Assembly (NCBI GenBank): GCA_026415395.1
Contig: JAOAHD010000016.1
Span: 186,001 to 250,000, forward strand
Reading direction: 5' to 3'
Length of the DNA: 64,000 nt
From: Candidatus Binatia bacterium
GTDB lineage: Bacteria > Desulfobacterota > Binatia > HRBIN30
Shown here: positions 55,204 through 63,363 of the stretch, one piece after another
Numbering within the stretch: position 1 is the stretch's first letter
Layout: every line of letters begins with the position of its first letter
The notes under the pieces: generated by a model
What the model was told of the DNA's origin: nothing
Databases searched by the model: none
What the model saw: only the letters and a program-made list of their open reading frames with translations
Position numbers and translations under genes: made by a program

Positions 55204-55737
55204 ATGAGACACTTCGCGATCGTACCGGTGGCCTTGTGGGTCATCATGGTCTCCGCTGCGCAAGATGGAGACAGTCTTCCCCGTTGGTTTGCCTTCGAGT
55301 CGGCAACCGTGGAATTGCAAGGAATCATTAAAATTGAATTTCACTTTGGGCCGCCGAACTTTGGTGAGAACCCCAAGACGGATCAGAGGTTGCACATTCC
55401 TATCCTTTAGCTTCCACAGCCAATCAGCGTTCGCGGTGATCCAGGGAGCGAGCTGAACACGGAGACGAAAGAGTATGTTCGTGAGGTGCAGCTGACGTTT
55501 CGGCGGCCCGGAGATTATCGGCGTGCACGCCGCTGCGAAGGTCAGCACATCAGTGTCAAAGGCAAGCTGGCCTCGGCGCTTCTCCCGAATGACTTTAGAG
55601 AAGTCATCACGGAGGTGGTTGAAGTCAAATGGTGTGAACTTCAGGCTAACCCCGGCCAGACAGTTCCCCACCCGGCACAGTTGCGGCGGCGATCCGGTGA
55701 ACGGGACCCATCCGACGGGGGTGTGTTGGGAAAATAG
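55204..55737 (+). pseudogene. Exported DUF4431-like protein with an amber stop
   Basis: A signal peptide (MRHFAIVPVALWVIMVSAA) is followed by ATVELQGIIKIEFHFGPPNF and NPKTDQRLHIPIL, then TAG at 55408. The same frame continues LPQPISVRGDPGSELNTET, VREVQLTFRRPGDYRRAR and LLPNDFREVITEVVEVKW to a stop at 55735. The combined order (PPN-GENPKTD, PI-V-GDP-SELNTE) matches DUF4431-type proteins. So a single codon (Lys, Gln or Glu by one change) became TAG. Function of the family is unknown to me. Confidence 0.65.
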
Positions 55738-56167
55738 CTGTGATCACCGCTGTTGGGTCCGTTGTGGCTCGATTACGGCGGGCAGCAGGTGAAGCAGACA
55801 GATTTTGGACACCCACATGAGAGAGATTCTCACTCAACCTCTTCCGACAAATTGGATGCTGCACGCTCCTGCACGTACCCGCCGGCCGACCCTGGCCCGT
55901 ACGCCACCGCCGCGGTGAGCGGGCTACGTACCCCTACGCAGCCCCACGGTTGGCGCCGTTGCTCTGCCCGCAACCACACCGCAGATTGCCGAAATGCGTT
56001 CGGCGCGTTGACCACTCCGCACGGGCAAAGCATCGTGCCAGCGCGCCGCGGCTGCGGGGTTCCGGCTATCGGGCTCGTTCCCATCCGCGTTCCGCTCACC
56101 GCGGAAAAGTGGAACCTACGGGACGGTTGCGTTGCGTGGTCGAGAACGGCACTCTACACGCTCGGTG
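55738..56167. other. Intergenic, nothing recognised
   Basis: No frame with features. It lies upstream of the ThiS-like gene and should contain its promoter; I could not pick one. Confidence 0.35.
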
Positions 56168-56389
56168 ATGCGCATCGTGTTTCTTCCAAGCCGAAAGGAG
56201 ATCGAGCTTCGTGGCAGCTATCGCGTGGGCGATTTGCTGCGCGAGTTGAAACTTCTGCCGGGCACGGTGTTGGTTATCCGCAACGACGAAATGCTCACGA
56301 CCGAAGACGAGGTGCACGACAGCGACACGGTGGAAATCCGCAACGTGATTTCTGGCGGCACTGCGGATCGCATAGAGAAATCCGCTTGA
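56168..56389 (+). CDS. ThiS/TtuB-like sulfur-carrier protein
   Basis: A 73-residue beta-grasp protein: MRIVFLPSRKEIELRGSYRV, then GTVLVIRNDEMLTTEDEV and DTVEIRNVISGG. The C-terminal Gly-Gly is the thiocarboxylate site of ThiS/MoaD/TtuB carriers. A further tail TADRIEKSA follows the Gly-Gly, so processing would be needed to expose it. The TtuA-like and TrmI-like genes downstream suggest a role in tRNA 2-thiolation. GTG one codon earlier is an alternative start. Confidence 0.75.
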   Translation: MRIVFLPSRKEIELRGSYRVGDLLRELKLLPGTVLVIRNDEMLTTEDEVHDSDTVEIRNVISGGTADRIEKSA

Positions 56390-56460
56390 CCGCGCTGGCT
56401 GCGCCAAGCACCCGCCTGCTCCCCAAGGTTCAGGATCCTTTACTTCCCGAAGCGTCCTAG

Positions 56461-56474
56461 GGTAAGCGCTTACC
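56461..56474. promoter_or_regulatory. Perfect 14-base palindrome before the matrixin gene
   Basis: GGTAAGCGCTTACC lies 2 bases before the ATG at 56477, where a ribosome site would normally be. It may be an operator or a start-site hairpin controlling the metalloprotease gene. Single occurrence seen. Confidence 0.4.
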
Positions 56475-56476
56475 GA

Positions 56477-57760
56477 ATGGCTCGGTTTCGGTCCACGGCG
56501 GTATGCGCGCTACTCGGCACCATGACGCTTACGGTTGTTCTCCTACGCTCATCGCCGACGTGGGCGTTTACGCTCCTCGACGACCGCACGGACCTCGCTC
56601 CACCCGAGGCTGCGGCAATCGCCGCGCGGTGGAATGCGGCACCCGCGGAGCAAGCGGAGCACACCCTGTCAGACCGGATCACTGTGGGCGTATCCCCGGA
56701 CATTTTGCACGACCTCGGAATCGCAGCCGAAGTGGCCCAGCATTATGGAGTGGATGCGGAGACGCTGGGCGAGCTCACGCGGCAGGCCATTGTCGACGGA
56801 GTGCGCACCTGGGAGCACGGTGCCTTGCGTTTCGAGGTACGCTTCGATCTGCCGGTTGTGCCGGGAGCGCCCCGGGGCGGGAACGAGATCGACATTTTCG
56901 TCGGCGAAGCGGGAACCTTTTTCGGCTTCACGACGGTTGCCTGAGAGTTCGACCCCGCACGCCTCCTCACCAATGGCCAAACTGTTCCGGGGAACGCCAT
57001 CATCGGAGCGGATATCGTCATCAATCGCAACCGAGTGCCAGACGCCGCCCGTTTGCTCATGGCCATCGGCCAACCGCTCACGATTTTGGCCGCGGCGTTT
57101 CAGGTTCTAGTTGCGCACGAAGTGGGTCATGCGCTCGGGCTCGGGCATCCGAATGAGGGCCGTTTTCTCGACACCGACGAGAATCCCTACAACACGCTCA
57201 CGGTCGATCCGCGGGACCCGACCGGCGACCTCGCCGTGTGGCCGAACCCGCGAAATCCGCCCGTTCGGTCGATGCCCATCATGTGGGGCGGGCTCTCGCA
57301 AGCCAACCCGAGAGATTTGCTCGCGTTGTTGCGCCGCCTCGCCGATCCAGTGCTTGCGCCGGATGACGTCGCGGGCCGCGATGTTCTCTATCCGATGGTG
57401 GAGCAACCGACCCCGACGCCAACGCGGCCCCCGAGCCCCTCGCGCACGCCCACGCCGGTGCCCACCGCAACATTCACCGCCGAGCCCACGGCCACGGTGA
57501 TCCAAGTGTGCTTCGGCGACTGCCACGGTGATGGTGCAGTGACCGTGGACGAACTCGTGCTTCTCGTCAACATCGCCCTCGAGCTGGGGAGCGTCGAGGA
57601 GTGCACCTCCGCCGACGGCAACGGCGACCAGCGCATCACCATCGAAGAAATTGTCCGCGCGGTTCAGTCAGCCCTGCTCGGCTGTGCTGCCAGAGCACCG
57701 GAACGGCGGCGACTTGCCCCTGGCCGAATTCCGCGCTTCCCCTATAAACCGGCGCTATGA
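56477..57760 (+). pseudogene. Matrixin-like metalloprotease with in-frame TGA and dockerin-like tail
   Basis: A signal peptide (MARFRSTAVCALLGTMTLTV to PTWA) leads a pro/catalytic region. TGA at 56942 follows GTFFGFTTVA, and the same frame goes on EFDPARLLTNGQTVPGNAII, FQVLVAHEVGHALGLGHPNE (zinc motif HExxHxxGxxH) and SMPIMWGG (Met-turn-like), then a Thr/Pro linker and two EF-hand loops (DCHGDGAVTVDELVLL, DGNGDQRITIEEIV). A Trp codon at the TGA would be natural. As drawn the gene gives either a 155-residue truncated product or, if read through, a complete protease. The 3' end overlaps ttuA (ATGA). Confidence 0.7.
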
Positions 57761-58725
57761 GCACGCGCAAAATTGGCCACAAGCCCAAGTGCAAGCGATG
57801 CCGACAGCCGGCTGTGGTGCAACTACACTCGCACCACACCGCATTTTGCCAGGAATGCTTCCTGTTTTACTTTCGCCGCCAAGTGCAGCGCGCTGTGGAG
57901 GGCGAGCACATGTTTACGCGCGAAGAGCCAGTGTTGGTCGCGGTGTCCGGCGGCAAAGATAGCCTCGCCCTATGGGATGTCCTGCACCACCTCGGCTATC
58001 GCACCACTGGCCTCCACCTCGACTTGGGCATCGGTGGGTATTCCCAAGTGTCGCGTGCAAAAACGGAAGCCTTTGCGCGCGAACGGGGCTTGCCCCTGCT
58101 GGTTGTCGACTTTACCTCCGAAGGGCATGCGATTCCCGAGGTCGTGGGCCTCACACGTCGGCCTGCTTGCTCCGCCTGCGGCACCGCCAAGCGCCACCAC
58201 TTCGATCGGGTTGCCCTCGAGCACGGGTTTCCCGTCGTGGCCACCGGGCACAATCTCGACGACGAGGCCGCTCGCTTGCTCGGCAACGTGTTACGATGGG
58301 ATTTGCACTATCTCGCCCGGCAATCGCCCGTGCTTGCACCCTCGCACGAGAAGTTTGCCCGCAAGGTGAAGCCGTTGTTCCGTTTGAGCGAGTACGAAAC
58401 TGCGGCGTATGCCTTCTTGCGCAAGATCGATTACGTGCTCGACGAGTGCCCGAATGCTGTAGGTGCATCGCAACTTCTTTACAAGGAGGTGCTGCAACGC
58501 TTGGAAGCCGACATGCCAGGGACCAAGCAAAGCTTCGTGGTGGAATTTTATCGCCGCGCGCGTCCTGCACTGCTTCGCGAAGAGCTTGATGCGCCTACCA
58601 CTTGCACTCGTTGCGGCCTCCCCTCGCATCGGCCGGTTTGCCGATTCTGTAGCTTGCTCGCCGAGGTGGAAGCCAAGCGCCACAGCGCAAGCCAACGCCC
58701 CGCGAGCCCTGCGCCGGCTGAGTGA
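57757..58725 (+). CDS. ttuA: TtuA-like tRNA 2-thiolation enzyme
   Basis: A 322-residue PP-loop ATPase. N-terminal zinc finger CKRCRQPAV...CQEC, P-loop VSGGKDSLALWDVL (about residues 66-79), RRPACSACGTAKRHHFD plus DECPNAVGA, supplying the three Cys that hold the 4Fe-4S cluster in TtuA, and a C-terminal zinc finger CTRCGLPSHRPVCRFC. TtuA uses the carrier TtuB to form 2-thioribothymidine at T-loop position 54. The ATG overlaps the protease stop. TtcA/Ncs6-type enzymes are relatives, but the two zinc fingers favour TtuA. Confidence 0.85.
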   Translation: MSTRKIGHKPKCKRCRQPAVVQLHSHHTAFCQECFLFYFRRQVQRAVEGEHMFTREEPVLVAVSGGKDSLALWDVLHHLGYRTTGLHLDLGIGGYSQVSRAKTEAFARERGLPLLVVDFTSEGHAIPEVVGLTRRPACSACGTAKRHHFDRVALEHGFPVVATGHNLDDEAARLLGNVLRWDLHYLARQSPVLAPSHEKFARKVKPLFRLSEYETAAYAFLRKIDYVLDECPNAVGASQLLYKEVLQRLEADMPGTKQSFVVEFYRRARPALLREELDAPTTCTRCGLPSHRPVCRFCSLLAEVEAKRHSASQRPASPAPAE

Positions 58726-58747
58726 AATCCGCCAAGGGTTGACCACC

Positions 58748-59599
58748 ATGCAGCGTGCATCGGGTCGCTTGCGGGCGGGAGAGCATGTGCTGTTCGTCGA
58801 TCGCCGCCAGCGTCAATATCTGCGCCAGCTTGTTCCCGGCCAGCGGTTACACATCCGCGCGGGCTATTTTTGGGCGCACCATCTCATCGGGCTGCGGGAG
58901 GGGCACACGGTGTACGACTCGAGCGGCGAGCCTTTCGTGCTGGTGCGGCCAACCTTCGCCCAGTTCGTTCCGCATTTGCCTCGGCAGGCGCAGCCGATTT
59001 ATCCCAAGGATATCGGTCCGATTCTCCTTTGGGGCGATTTCTACCCTGGTGCGCGGGTGGTCGAGGTTGGCGTCGGTCCGGGCGCCCTCACGATCGCCTT
59101 GCTGCAAGCTATCGGACCCCACGGCCGCCTGGTGTCGTACGAAGTCCGGCAAGACTTTGCCCAACGCGCGCGCCAAAATGTGGCCATGTTTCTCGGCAAT
59201 GTTCCCCACTGGGAACTCAAAGAGGCGGATGTGTTCCACAGCATCGACGAGCGGGATGTCGACCGCATGGTCATCGACCTACCGGAGCCGTGGCGGCTGC
59301 TGGAAACAGCAGCGCAAGTGCTGCGCCCCGGCGGGGTTCTGCTGAGCTATTTGCCCACGGTGCTGCAGGTGAAGGAGCTCGTAGACTCTCTGCGCTCCAC
59401 AGCTTGCTTCGGGCTCGTCGAGGTGTTCGAAACCTTGCAGCGCTTCTGGCACGTAGAGCCACGCAGCATGCGCCCCGAGCATCGCATGGTGGCACACACC
59501 GGTTTCATCACGATCGCGCGCCGGCTGGCACTCGTTCCGGGAGAGCCAAGAAATTTCAACGCGCCGGAGCAACCCACCGCCAGCGATCCGGTTCGTTGA
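58748..59599 (+). CDS. trmI: tRNA m1A58 methyltransferase (TrmI family)
   Basis: A 283-residue SAM methyltransferase starting MQRASGRLRAGEHVLFVDR. It has the TrmI signatures YPKDIGPILLWGDFYPGARV, EVGVGPGALTIALLQAI, RMVIDLPEPWR and a C-terminal PEHRMVAHTGFITIARR. It methylates A58 of the T loop. In Thermus, m1A58 assists 2-thiolation at 54, so its position after ttuA is informative. The start is 22 bases after the ttuA stop; an upstream extension to 58463 overlaps ttuA and is rejected. Confidence 0.9.
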   Translation: MQRASGRLRAGEHVLFVDRRQRQYLRQLVPGQRLHIRAGYFWAHHLIGLREGHTVYDSSGEPFVLVRPTFAQFVPHLPRQAQPIYPKDIGPILLWGDFYPGARVVEVGVGPGALTIALLQAIGPHGRLVSYEVRQDFAQRARQNVAMFLGNVPHWELKEADVFHSIDERDVDRMVIDLPEPWRLLETAAQVLRPGGVLLSYLPTVLQVKELVDSLRSTACFGLVEVFETLQRFWHVEPRSMRPEHRMVAHTGFITIARRLALVPGEPRNFNAPEQPTASDPVR

Positions 59600-59631
59600 C
59601 ATCCCCCCAGCCCACCGATACCGCTAACGAC

Positions 59632-60657
59632 GTGCGTGCGTACATTCTGCAGGAACCCGGGCGCATGGAACTGCGCAATTGGCCCGAGCCGCAGCCGGGG
59701 CCTGGCGAAATCGTGGTGCGGGTGCGGGCTGCTTTAACTTGCGGCACCGACCTCAAGATGTTCCTCCGCGGACACCCGCGCTTTCCCACCCCTACTCCTT
59801 TTGGTCACGAATTCAGTGGTGAGGTCGCTGCTGTCGGAGCAGACGTTGGTCAATTGCGCGAGGGGGACGCAGTGATGGTAGCTCCGACCGGCCCCTGCAA
59901 CACCTGTTACTACTGCACCCGCGAGCAGGAAAATCTGTGCGACACGGTGATCGAAACGATGGTCCTCGGGGCCTACGGGGAATTCGTGAAAGTTCCTGCT
60001 CGCACGGTACGCTCCAATGTTTATCGCAAGCCCAGCTCGCTTTCGTTTGCCGAAGCCGCACTGTTGGAGCCGCTCTCCTGTGTCACTCATGGCTTCGAGG
60101 GCGTGCCCCTGCGGCCCGACGACACGGTGGTCGTGCTCGGCGCTGGTGCGATTGCGCTCCTCCATGTGCTGGTGTTGCGCGCGCGAGGTGTAGAAAACAT
60201 TTGGGTGGTGGGGCGCAACCCAACGCGGGCAGAGAATGCAGCCCGCCTCGGTGCCGGGCGGGTGCTCACGGAAGGCTTCGCGGCGGCGCGCCAGCAGTTG
60301 TACGAGGCCACTGGGGGCCGTGGCGCAGATTTGGTGATCGAATGTACGGGCCAAGTGGAGGTATGGGAGGAAGCGCCGAGCTTCGTTCGCCGCGGCGGTA
60401 CCGTGATTCTCTTTGGTGGTTGCGCGGCGGGCACCGTGGTGCGGTTCGACACGCAACGCCTGCACTACGAGCAACTGCGCATTCATAGCCCGTTTCACTT
60501 CACGCCCCGCGCCGTGCGCGCGGCTTACGAACTGCTCACCGAGCCGAGCTTCCGGGGCCGTGAACTGATCTCGGGCCATTTTGCCCTCGAGGACTTGCCA
60601 GCGGCACTGGCGGCTCATCGCGCTGGGCAGGGAATCAAGTTTGCGATTCAGCCATGA
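59632..60657 (+). CDS. Zinc-dependent alcohol dehydrogenase-like protein 1
   Basis: A 341-residue MDR protein from a GTG (MRAYILQEPGRMELRN). It has TCGTDLKMFLRGHPRF and FGHEFSGEVAAVG (catalytic zinc), GPCNTCYYCTREQENLC (structural zinc Cys set), VVLGAGAIALLHVLVLRARG (NAD loop) and the C-terminal LPAALAAHRAGQGIKF. Oxidises or reduces a polyol or alcohol. Ends 4 bases past the start of the next dehydrogenase (ATGA overlap), so the two are likely made together. Confidence 0.88.
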   Translation: MRAYILQEPGRMELRNWPEPQPGPGEIVVRVRAALTCGTDLKMFLRGHPRFPTPTPFGHEFSGEVAAVGADVGQLREGDAVMVAPTGPCNTCYYCTREQENLCDTVIETMVLGAYGEFVKVPARTVRSNVYRKPSSLSFAEAALLEPLSCVTHGFEGVPLRPDDTVVVLGAGAIALLHVLVLRARGVENIWVVGRNPTRAENAARLGAGRVLTEGFAAARQQLYEATGGRGADLVIECTGQVEVWEEAPSFVRRGGTVILFGGCAAGTVVRFDTQRLHYEQLRIHSPFHFTPRAVRAAYELLTEPSFRGRELISGHFALEDLPAALAAHRAGQGIKFAIQP

Positions 60658-61688
60658 AGGCAACCATGCGCGTGGCCAAAGCCTACGACTACCTCGACGT
60701 GCGCCTCGAGGAGGCCCCTGTGCCCAGCGTGGGGGCCAAGGAGATTCTCGTTCGCGCCCGTGCATGCGGCATTTGCTCGGGAGATGTCACCCCGTGGTAC
60801 ATCCGCAAGAAAGCACCAGTGGTGTTAGGGCATGAACCGGTCGGGGAAGTCGTGCAGGTGGGTGCAGGGGTCCAACATCTGGCCCCCGGTGCGCGGGTAT
60901 TCGTGCACCACCATGTGCCTTGCCTCGCCTGCTCGGCTTGCGATCGCGGCGAGTTCGTGCAGTGCGCGACTTGGCGCTCCACGGCGCTCGACCCTGGAGG
61001 TATGGCGGAGTTTTTTCGCGTTTCGTCGCTGCACGTTCAGGTTGACACCCTAGTGCTGCCGGAAACTGTGAGCGACCTCGATGGTATTCTGGTAGAACCA
61101 CTAGCTTGCGTGGTGAAATCCTTACGCCGCGCGGCACCCCTCGAGGGCGCAACGGTTCTCATCATTGGCCTCGGCGTGATGGGCCAGTTACACGTTCTCG
61201 TCGCGCGGCACTGGGGAGCGCGAACCGTGATTGGGGCTGACCTCCGCCAGGTTCGTTGTGAAAAAGCCGCTAGCCTCGGTGCCGATCACACGATCGATGC
61301 CAGCGCACGCGACTTGTACTCCGCCGTGCTCGAGCTCACCGATGGAAGGGGCTGCGACGTGGTCATTGCCGGCCCAGCCACCACCGAAGCAATTGGCCTC
61401 GGAATCCGTTGCGCTGCACGCGGCGGCACCGTGGTGCAGTTCATGGGCACACCGCCGGGCGAGTTCTACCCGCTCGACACCAACGACATTTACTTTCGCG
61501 AAATTCGCCTAGTGCCGAGCTACTCCGCTGGCCCCACGGATACGCGCGAGGCTCTTCGTTTAATCGAGCAAGGAGTCGTGCGTGCCCAGCACGTCGTCAC
61601 GCACACCTACCCCTTCGGAGAGATCGACCGGGCGTATCGCACTGCGGCGCAAGACCCGTCGGCAATCAAAGTCGTGGTCATTTTTTGA
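60654..61688 (+). CDS. Zinc-dependent alcohol dehydrogenase-like protein 2
   Basis: A 344-residue paralogue: ACGICSGDVTPWYIRKKAP, VLGHEPVGEVVQVGAG, VPCLACSACDRGEFVQC (structural zinc) and LIIGLGVMGQLHVLVA. The catalytic Cys-Gly-x-C and GHE motifs are intact. Similar to threonine/sorbitol dehydrogenase-type enzymes. The tandem pair with different sequences may be two subunits or two successive steps of one pathway. ATG overlaps the preceding stop. Confidence 0.88.
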   Translation: MKATMRVAKAYDYLDVRLEEAPVPSVGAKEILVRARACGICSGDVTPWYIRKKAPVVLGHEPVGEVVQVGAGVQHLAPGARVFVHHHVPCLACSACDRGEFVQCATWRSTALDPGGMAEFFRVSSLHVQVDTLVLPETVSDLDGILVEPLACVVKSLRRAAPLEGATVLIIGLGVMGQLHVLVARHWGARTVIGADLRQVRCEKAASLGADHTIDASARDLYSAVLELTDGRGCDVVIAGPATTEAIGLGIRCAARGGTVVQFMGTPPGEFYPLDTNDIYFREIRLVPSYSAGPTDTREALRLIEQGVVRAQHVVTHTYPFGEIDRAYRTAAQDPSAIKVVVIF

Positions 61689-61717
61689 GAACCGACGGGC
61701 TCGGATCCCTGAAACGC

Positions 61718-61751
61718 AGCACCCGACAGGCGTCGCCACCTGCCGGGTGCT
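61718..61751. terminator. Bidirectional terminator-like hairpin
   Basis: AGCACCCG(A)CAGG pairs with CCTG(C)CGGGTGCT with one mismatch and an 8-base loop. It lies between the convergent dehydrogenase and alanine-zipper genes. No strong T-run, so termination may be Rho-assisted. Confidence 0.5.
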
Positions 61752-61784
61752 CGCGGCGCATTTTCCGACTCGAACCGAGCGGAA

Positions 61785-62045
61785 TTACTTACGGAGGTGC
61801 TTCGAGAAAATCGCTTCTGCCTTGGCTGCCGCTGCCTCCGCACGGCTGGCAGCATCGGCCGCGGCTCGGGCTGCTTGCTCTGCACGACTGGCAGCGCTCT
61901 CTGCCTTGCTCGCAGCCGCTTCCACCCGAGACACCGCGTTTTGCTCTTCAGCGCTGAGCTTGCGCGAGCAACCAGAGGTTGCACCTAAAAGGGCAACACC
62001 TGCTGCGATCGCTACCAGAGCCTTTGCCTGCATCCCAAACTTCAT
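61785..62045 (-). CDS. Alanine-zipper lipoprotein 1 (Lpp-like)
   Basis: An 86-residue lipoprotein: signal MKFGMQAKALVAIAAG to GATSGC, then an uninterrupted heptad helix SRVEAAASKAESAASRAEQ-type repeating Ala/Glu/Arg-Ala, ending HLRK. The C-terminal Lys could link to peptidoglycan as in Lpp, making an envelope spacer. An excellent SD (TAGGAGGTGAGAACG) precedes the ATG. Paralogue of the next gene. Confidence 0.8.
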   Translation of the reverse strand: MKFGMQAKALVAIAAGVALLGATSGCSRKLSAEEQNAVSRVEAAASKAESAASRAEQAARAAADAASRAEAAAAKAEAIFSKHLRK

Positions 62046-62112
62046 CGTTCTCACCTCCTATTCGTTCTGGGAGCACCCGCTCCGCGTTGTTGCGAGGATT
62101 CCTCAAACCCCT

Positions 62113-62364
62113 TTACTTACGCAACCGTTCCTTGAACCGGCCAGCAGCTTTTTCCGCCGCAGCTTCCGCCTTTGCGGCGGCATCGGCCGCCCGCTTCGCC
62201 GCTGCCTCGGCCTGGCTTGCCGCCGACTCGGCCCGGCTCGCCGCTGACTCCACACGAGCAACAGTGTTCGGATCGATAATCGGCTTACGCTCGCCGCAAC
62301 CAGTCACCACGCTGCCGACCAAGCTCAGCCCCACAATTGCCAAGGCCCATTGAACTCTTCGCAT
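62113..62364 (-). CDS. Alanine-zipper lipoprotein 2 (Lpp-like)
   Basis: An 83-residue paralogue: signal MRRVQWALAIVGLSLVGSVV ending TGC, then ARVESAASRAESAASQAEAA heptads and a C-terminal RFKERLRK. Shares the Lys end. It lies 67 bases upstream of alanine-zipper lipoprotein 1 on the minus strand. The two may form mixed trimers of different length. The ATG giving MRRVQW is chosen because earlier in-frame Met codons lack a signal. Confidence 0.78.
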   Translation of the reverse strand: MRRVQWALAIVGLSLVGSVVTGCGERKPIIDPNTVARVESAASRAESAASQAEAAAKRAADAAAKAEAAAEKAAGRFKERLRK

Positions 62365-62472
62365 ACCCTGTCTCCTTCCTCTGTCTTGGCAAACCAACGA
62401 CGGGGCCCTTGTTGCACAAAATTTGCGCAGCCGCAAGGGCAAAACCCTCATGAGAAATTCTGTCACGACGCT

Positions 62473-63351
62473 TCAGAAATCAACACGAACGTCCCCAGTC
62501 AGGGGATAGCCCGGGCGGAACACCCGGAAGACTTCGATCGGCTGGGTGTTGGTGTACACATCCTCCGACATGAACTGAGGCAGCGGCACGCTCGGGGCTT
62601 GTGCACCCAACCATTGCGGTGCGGGTGCACCGGGCACATCGCTCGGGTCCAGCAGACGGCCCAACGTCAATGGGTGCAACACGTTGAGCCCGTCCCGGCG
62701 GCCGGTGCCGAACAGCTCGATGTCGGCCGCATACTGCCGCGCCCGCTCGACACCCCATGCCGCTGGTACTTGCGGCAGGCGCCCACGCGCCACCCGTACG
62801 GCCAACCCGTCAGTCAAGCGCACTCGGCCACCTGCCATTGCTTCGACCTTTGCCGTGACTTCCACTTCACCACTCAGGGTGACCACCTCGGTGAACTCAT
62901 CCTCAGGGTCGTAGCGAATCACGGTTTCTCCATCCGGTACAGCCACGCTCGCCGAGCCCGTTTCCACAAGACAGTGCGAGGCTCCACGAGCAAACCCTGG
63001 GGTTGTTCGCACGAGAATGCGCCCGCGAAACAAACGAGCCGCGAATGCCAAGCGCTGCACCTCGCGCACAGCGCTCAACTCATCGATGGCAAGCTCCGTG
63101 TTTGGCGCAATGTCCAACACGCCGGCATCCAAAATGACCAGCTTAACCCGTTGCGCAGCGCCGGTACGGATGCGGTCGCCCACGCTCACGCTCTCCCCCA
63201 CCTGAGCCACCGCACGGCCGCTCGCGCGGGTCCACTGCACTTCTCCCTGCACTGCCGCGAACTCCGCAGCCGCGCCAACCTCAGCAGTGGCACCTTCCGC
63301 GAGAGCGCTCACCAGCAGGACCGCCCACAACCAGCGCTGTTGTGGTTTCAT
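62473..63351 (-). CDS. Secreted FecR-domain protein
   Basis: A 292-residue exported protein (signal MKPQQRWLWAVLLVSALAEG). The FecR core reads VGESVSVGDRIRTGAAQRVK, NTELAIDELSAVREVQRLAF and VRTTPGFARGASHCLVETGS, giving a beta-helical/jelly-roll domain. It lacks a membrane helix, so it is not a FecR anti-sigma factor but a periplasmic relative. C-terminal part has a disordered Pro-rich end. 12 bases separate it from the beta-barrel gene; both may form an export or assembly unit. Confidence 0.8.
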   Translation of the reverse strand: MKPQQRWLWAVLLVSALAEGATAEVGAAAEFAAVQGEVQWTRASGRAVAQVGESVSVGDRIRTGAAQRVKLVILDAGVLDIAPNTELAIDELSAVREVQRLAFAARLFRGRILVRTTPGFARGASHCLVETGSASVAVPDGETVIRYDPEDEFTEVVTLSGEVEVTAKVEAMAGGRVRLTDGLAVRVARGRLPQVPAAWGVERARQYAADIELFGTGRRDGLNVLHPLTLGRLLDPSDVPGAPAPQWLGAQAPSVPLPQFMSEDVYTNTQPIEVFRVFRPGYPLTGDVRVDF

Positions 63352-63363
63352 CGCCTTTCTCCC

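Noticed and set aside
24791-57760. Genome-wide reassignment of TGA as Trp
   Set aside because: Many intact genes here end at TGA (for example trpC, trpD, trpG and rpoZ) and are followed by correct starts, so TGA is a normal stop.
58870-59631. N-terminal extension of the first zinc dehydrogenase to 58870
   Set aside because: It would run through the trmI gene in another frame; the GTG at 59632 begins a normal family N-terminus.
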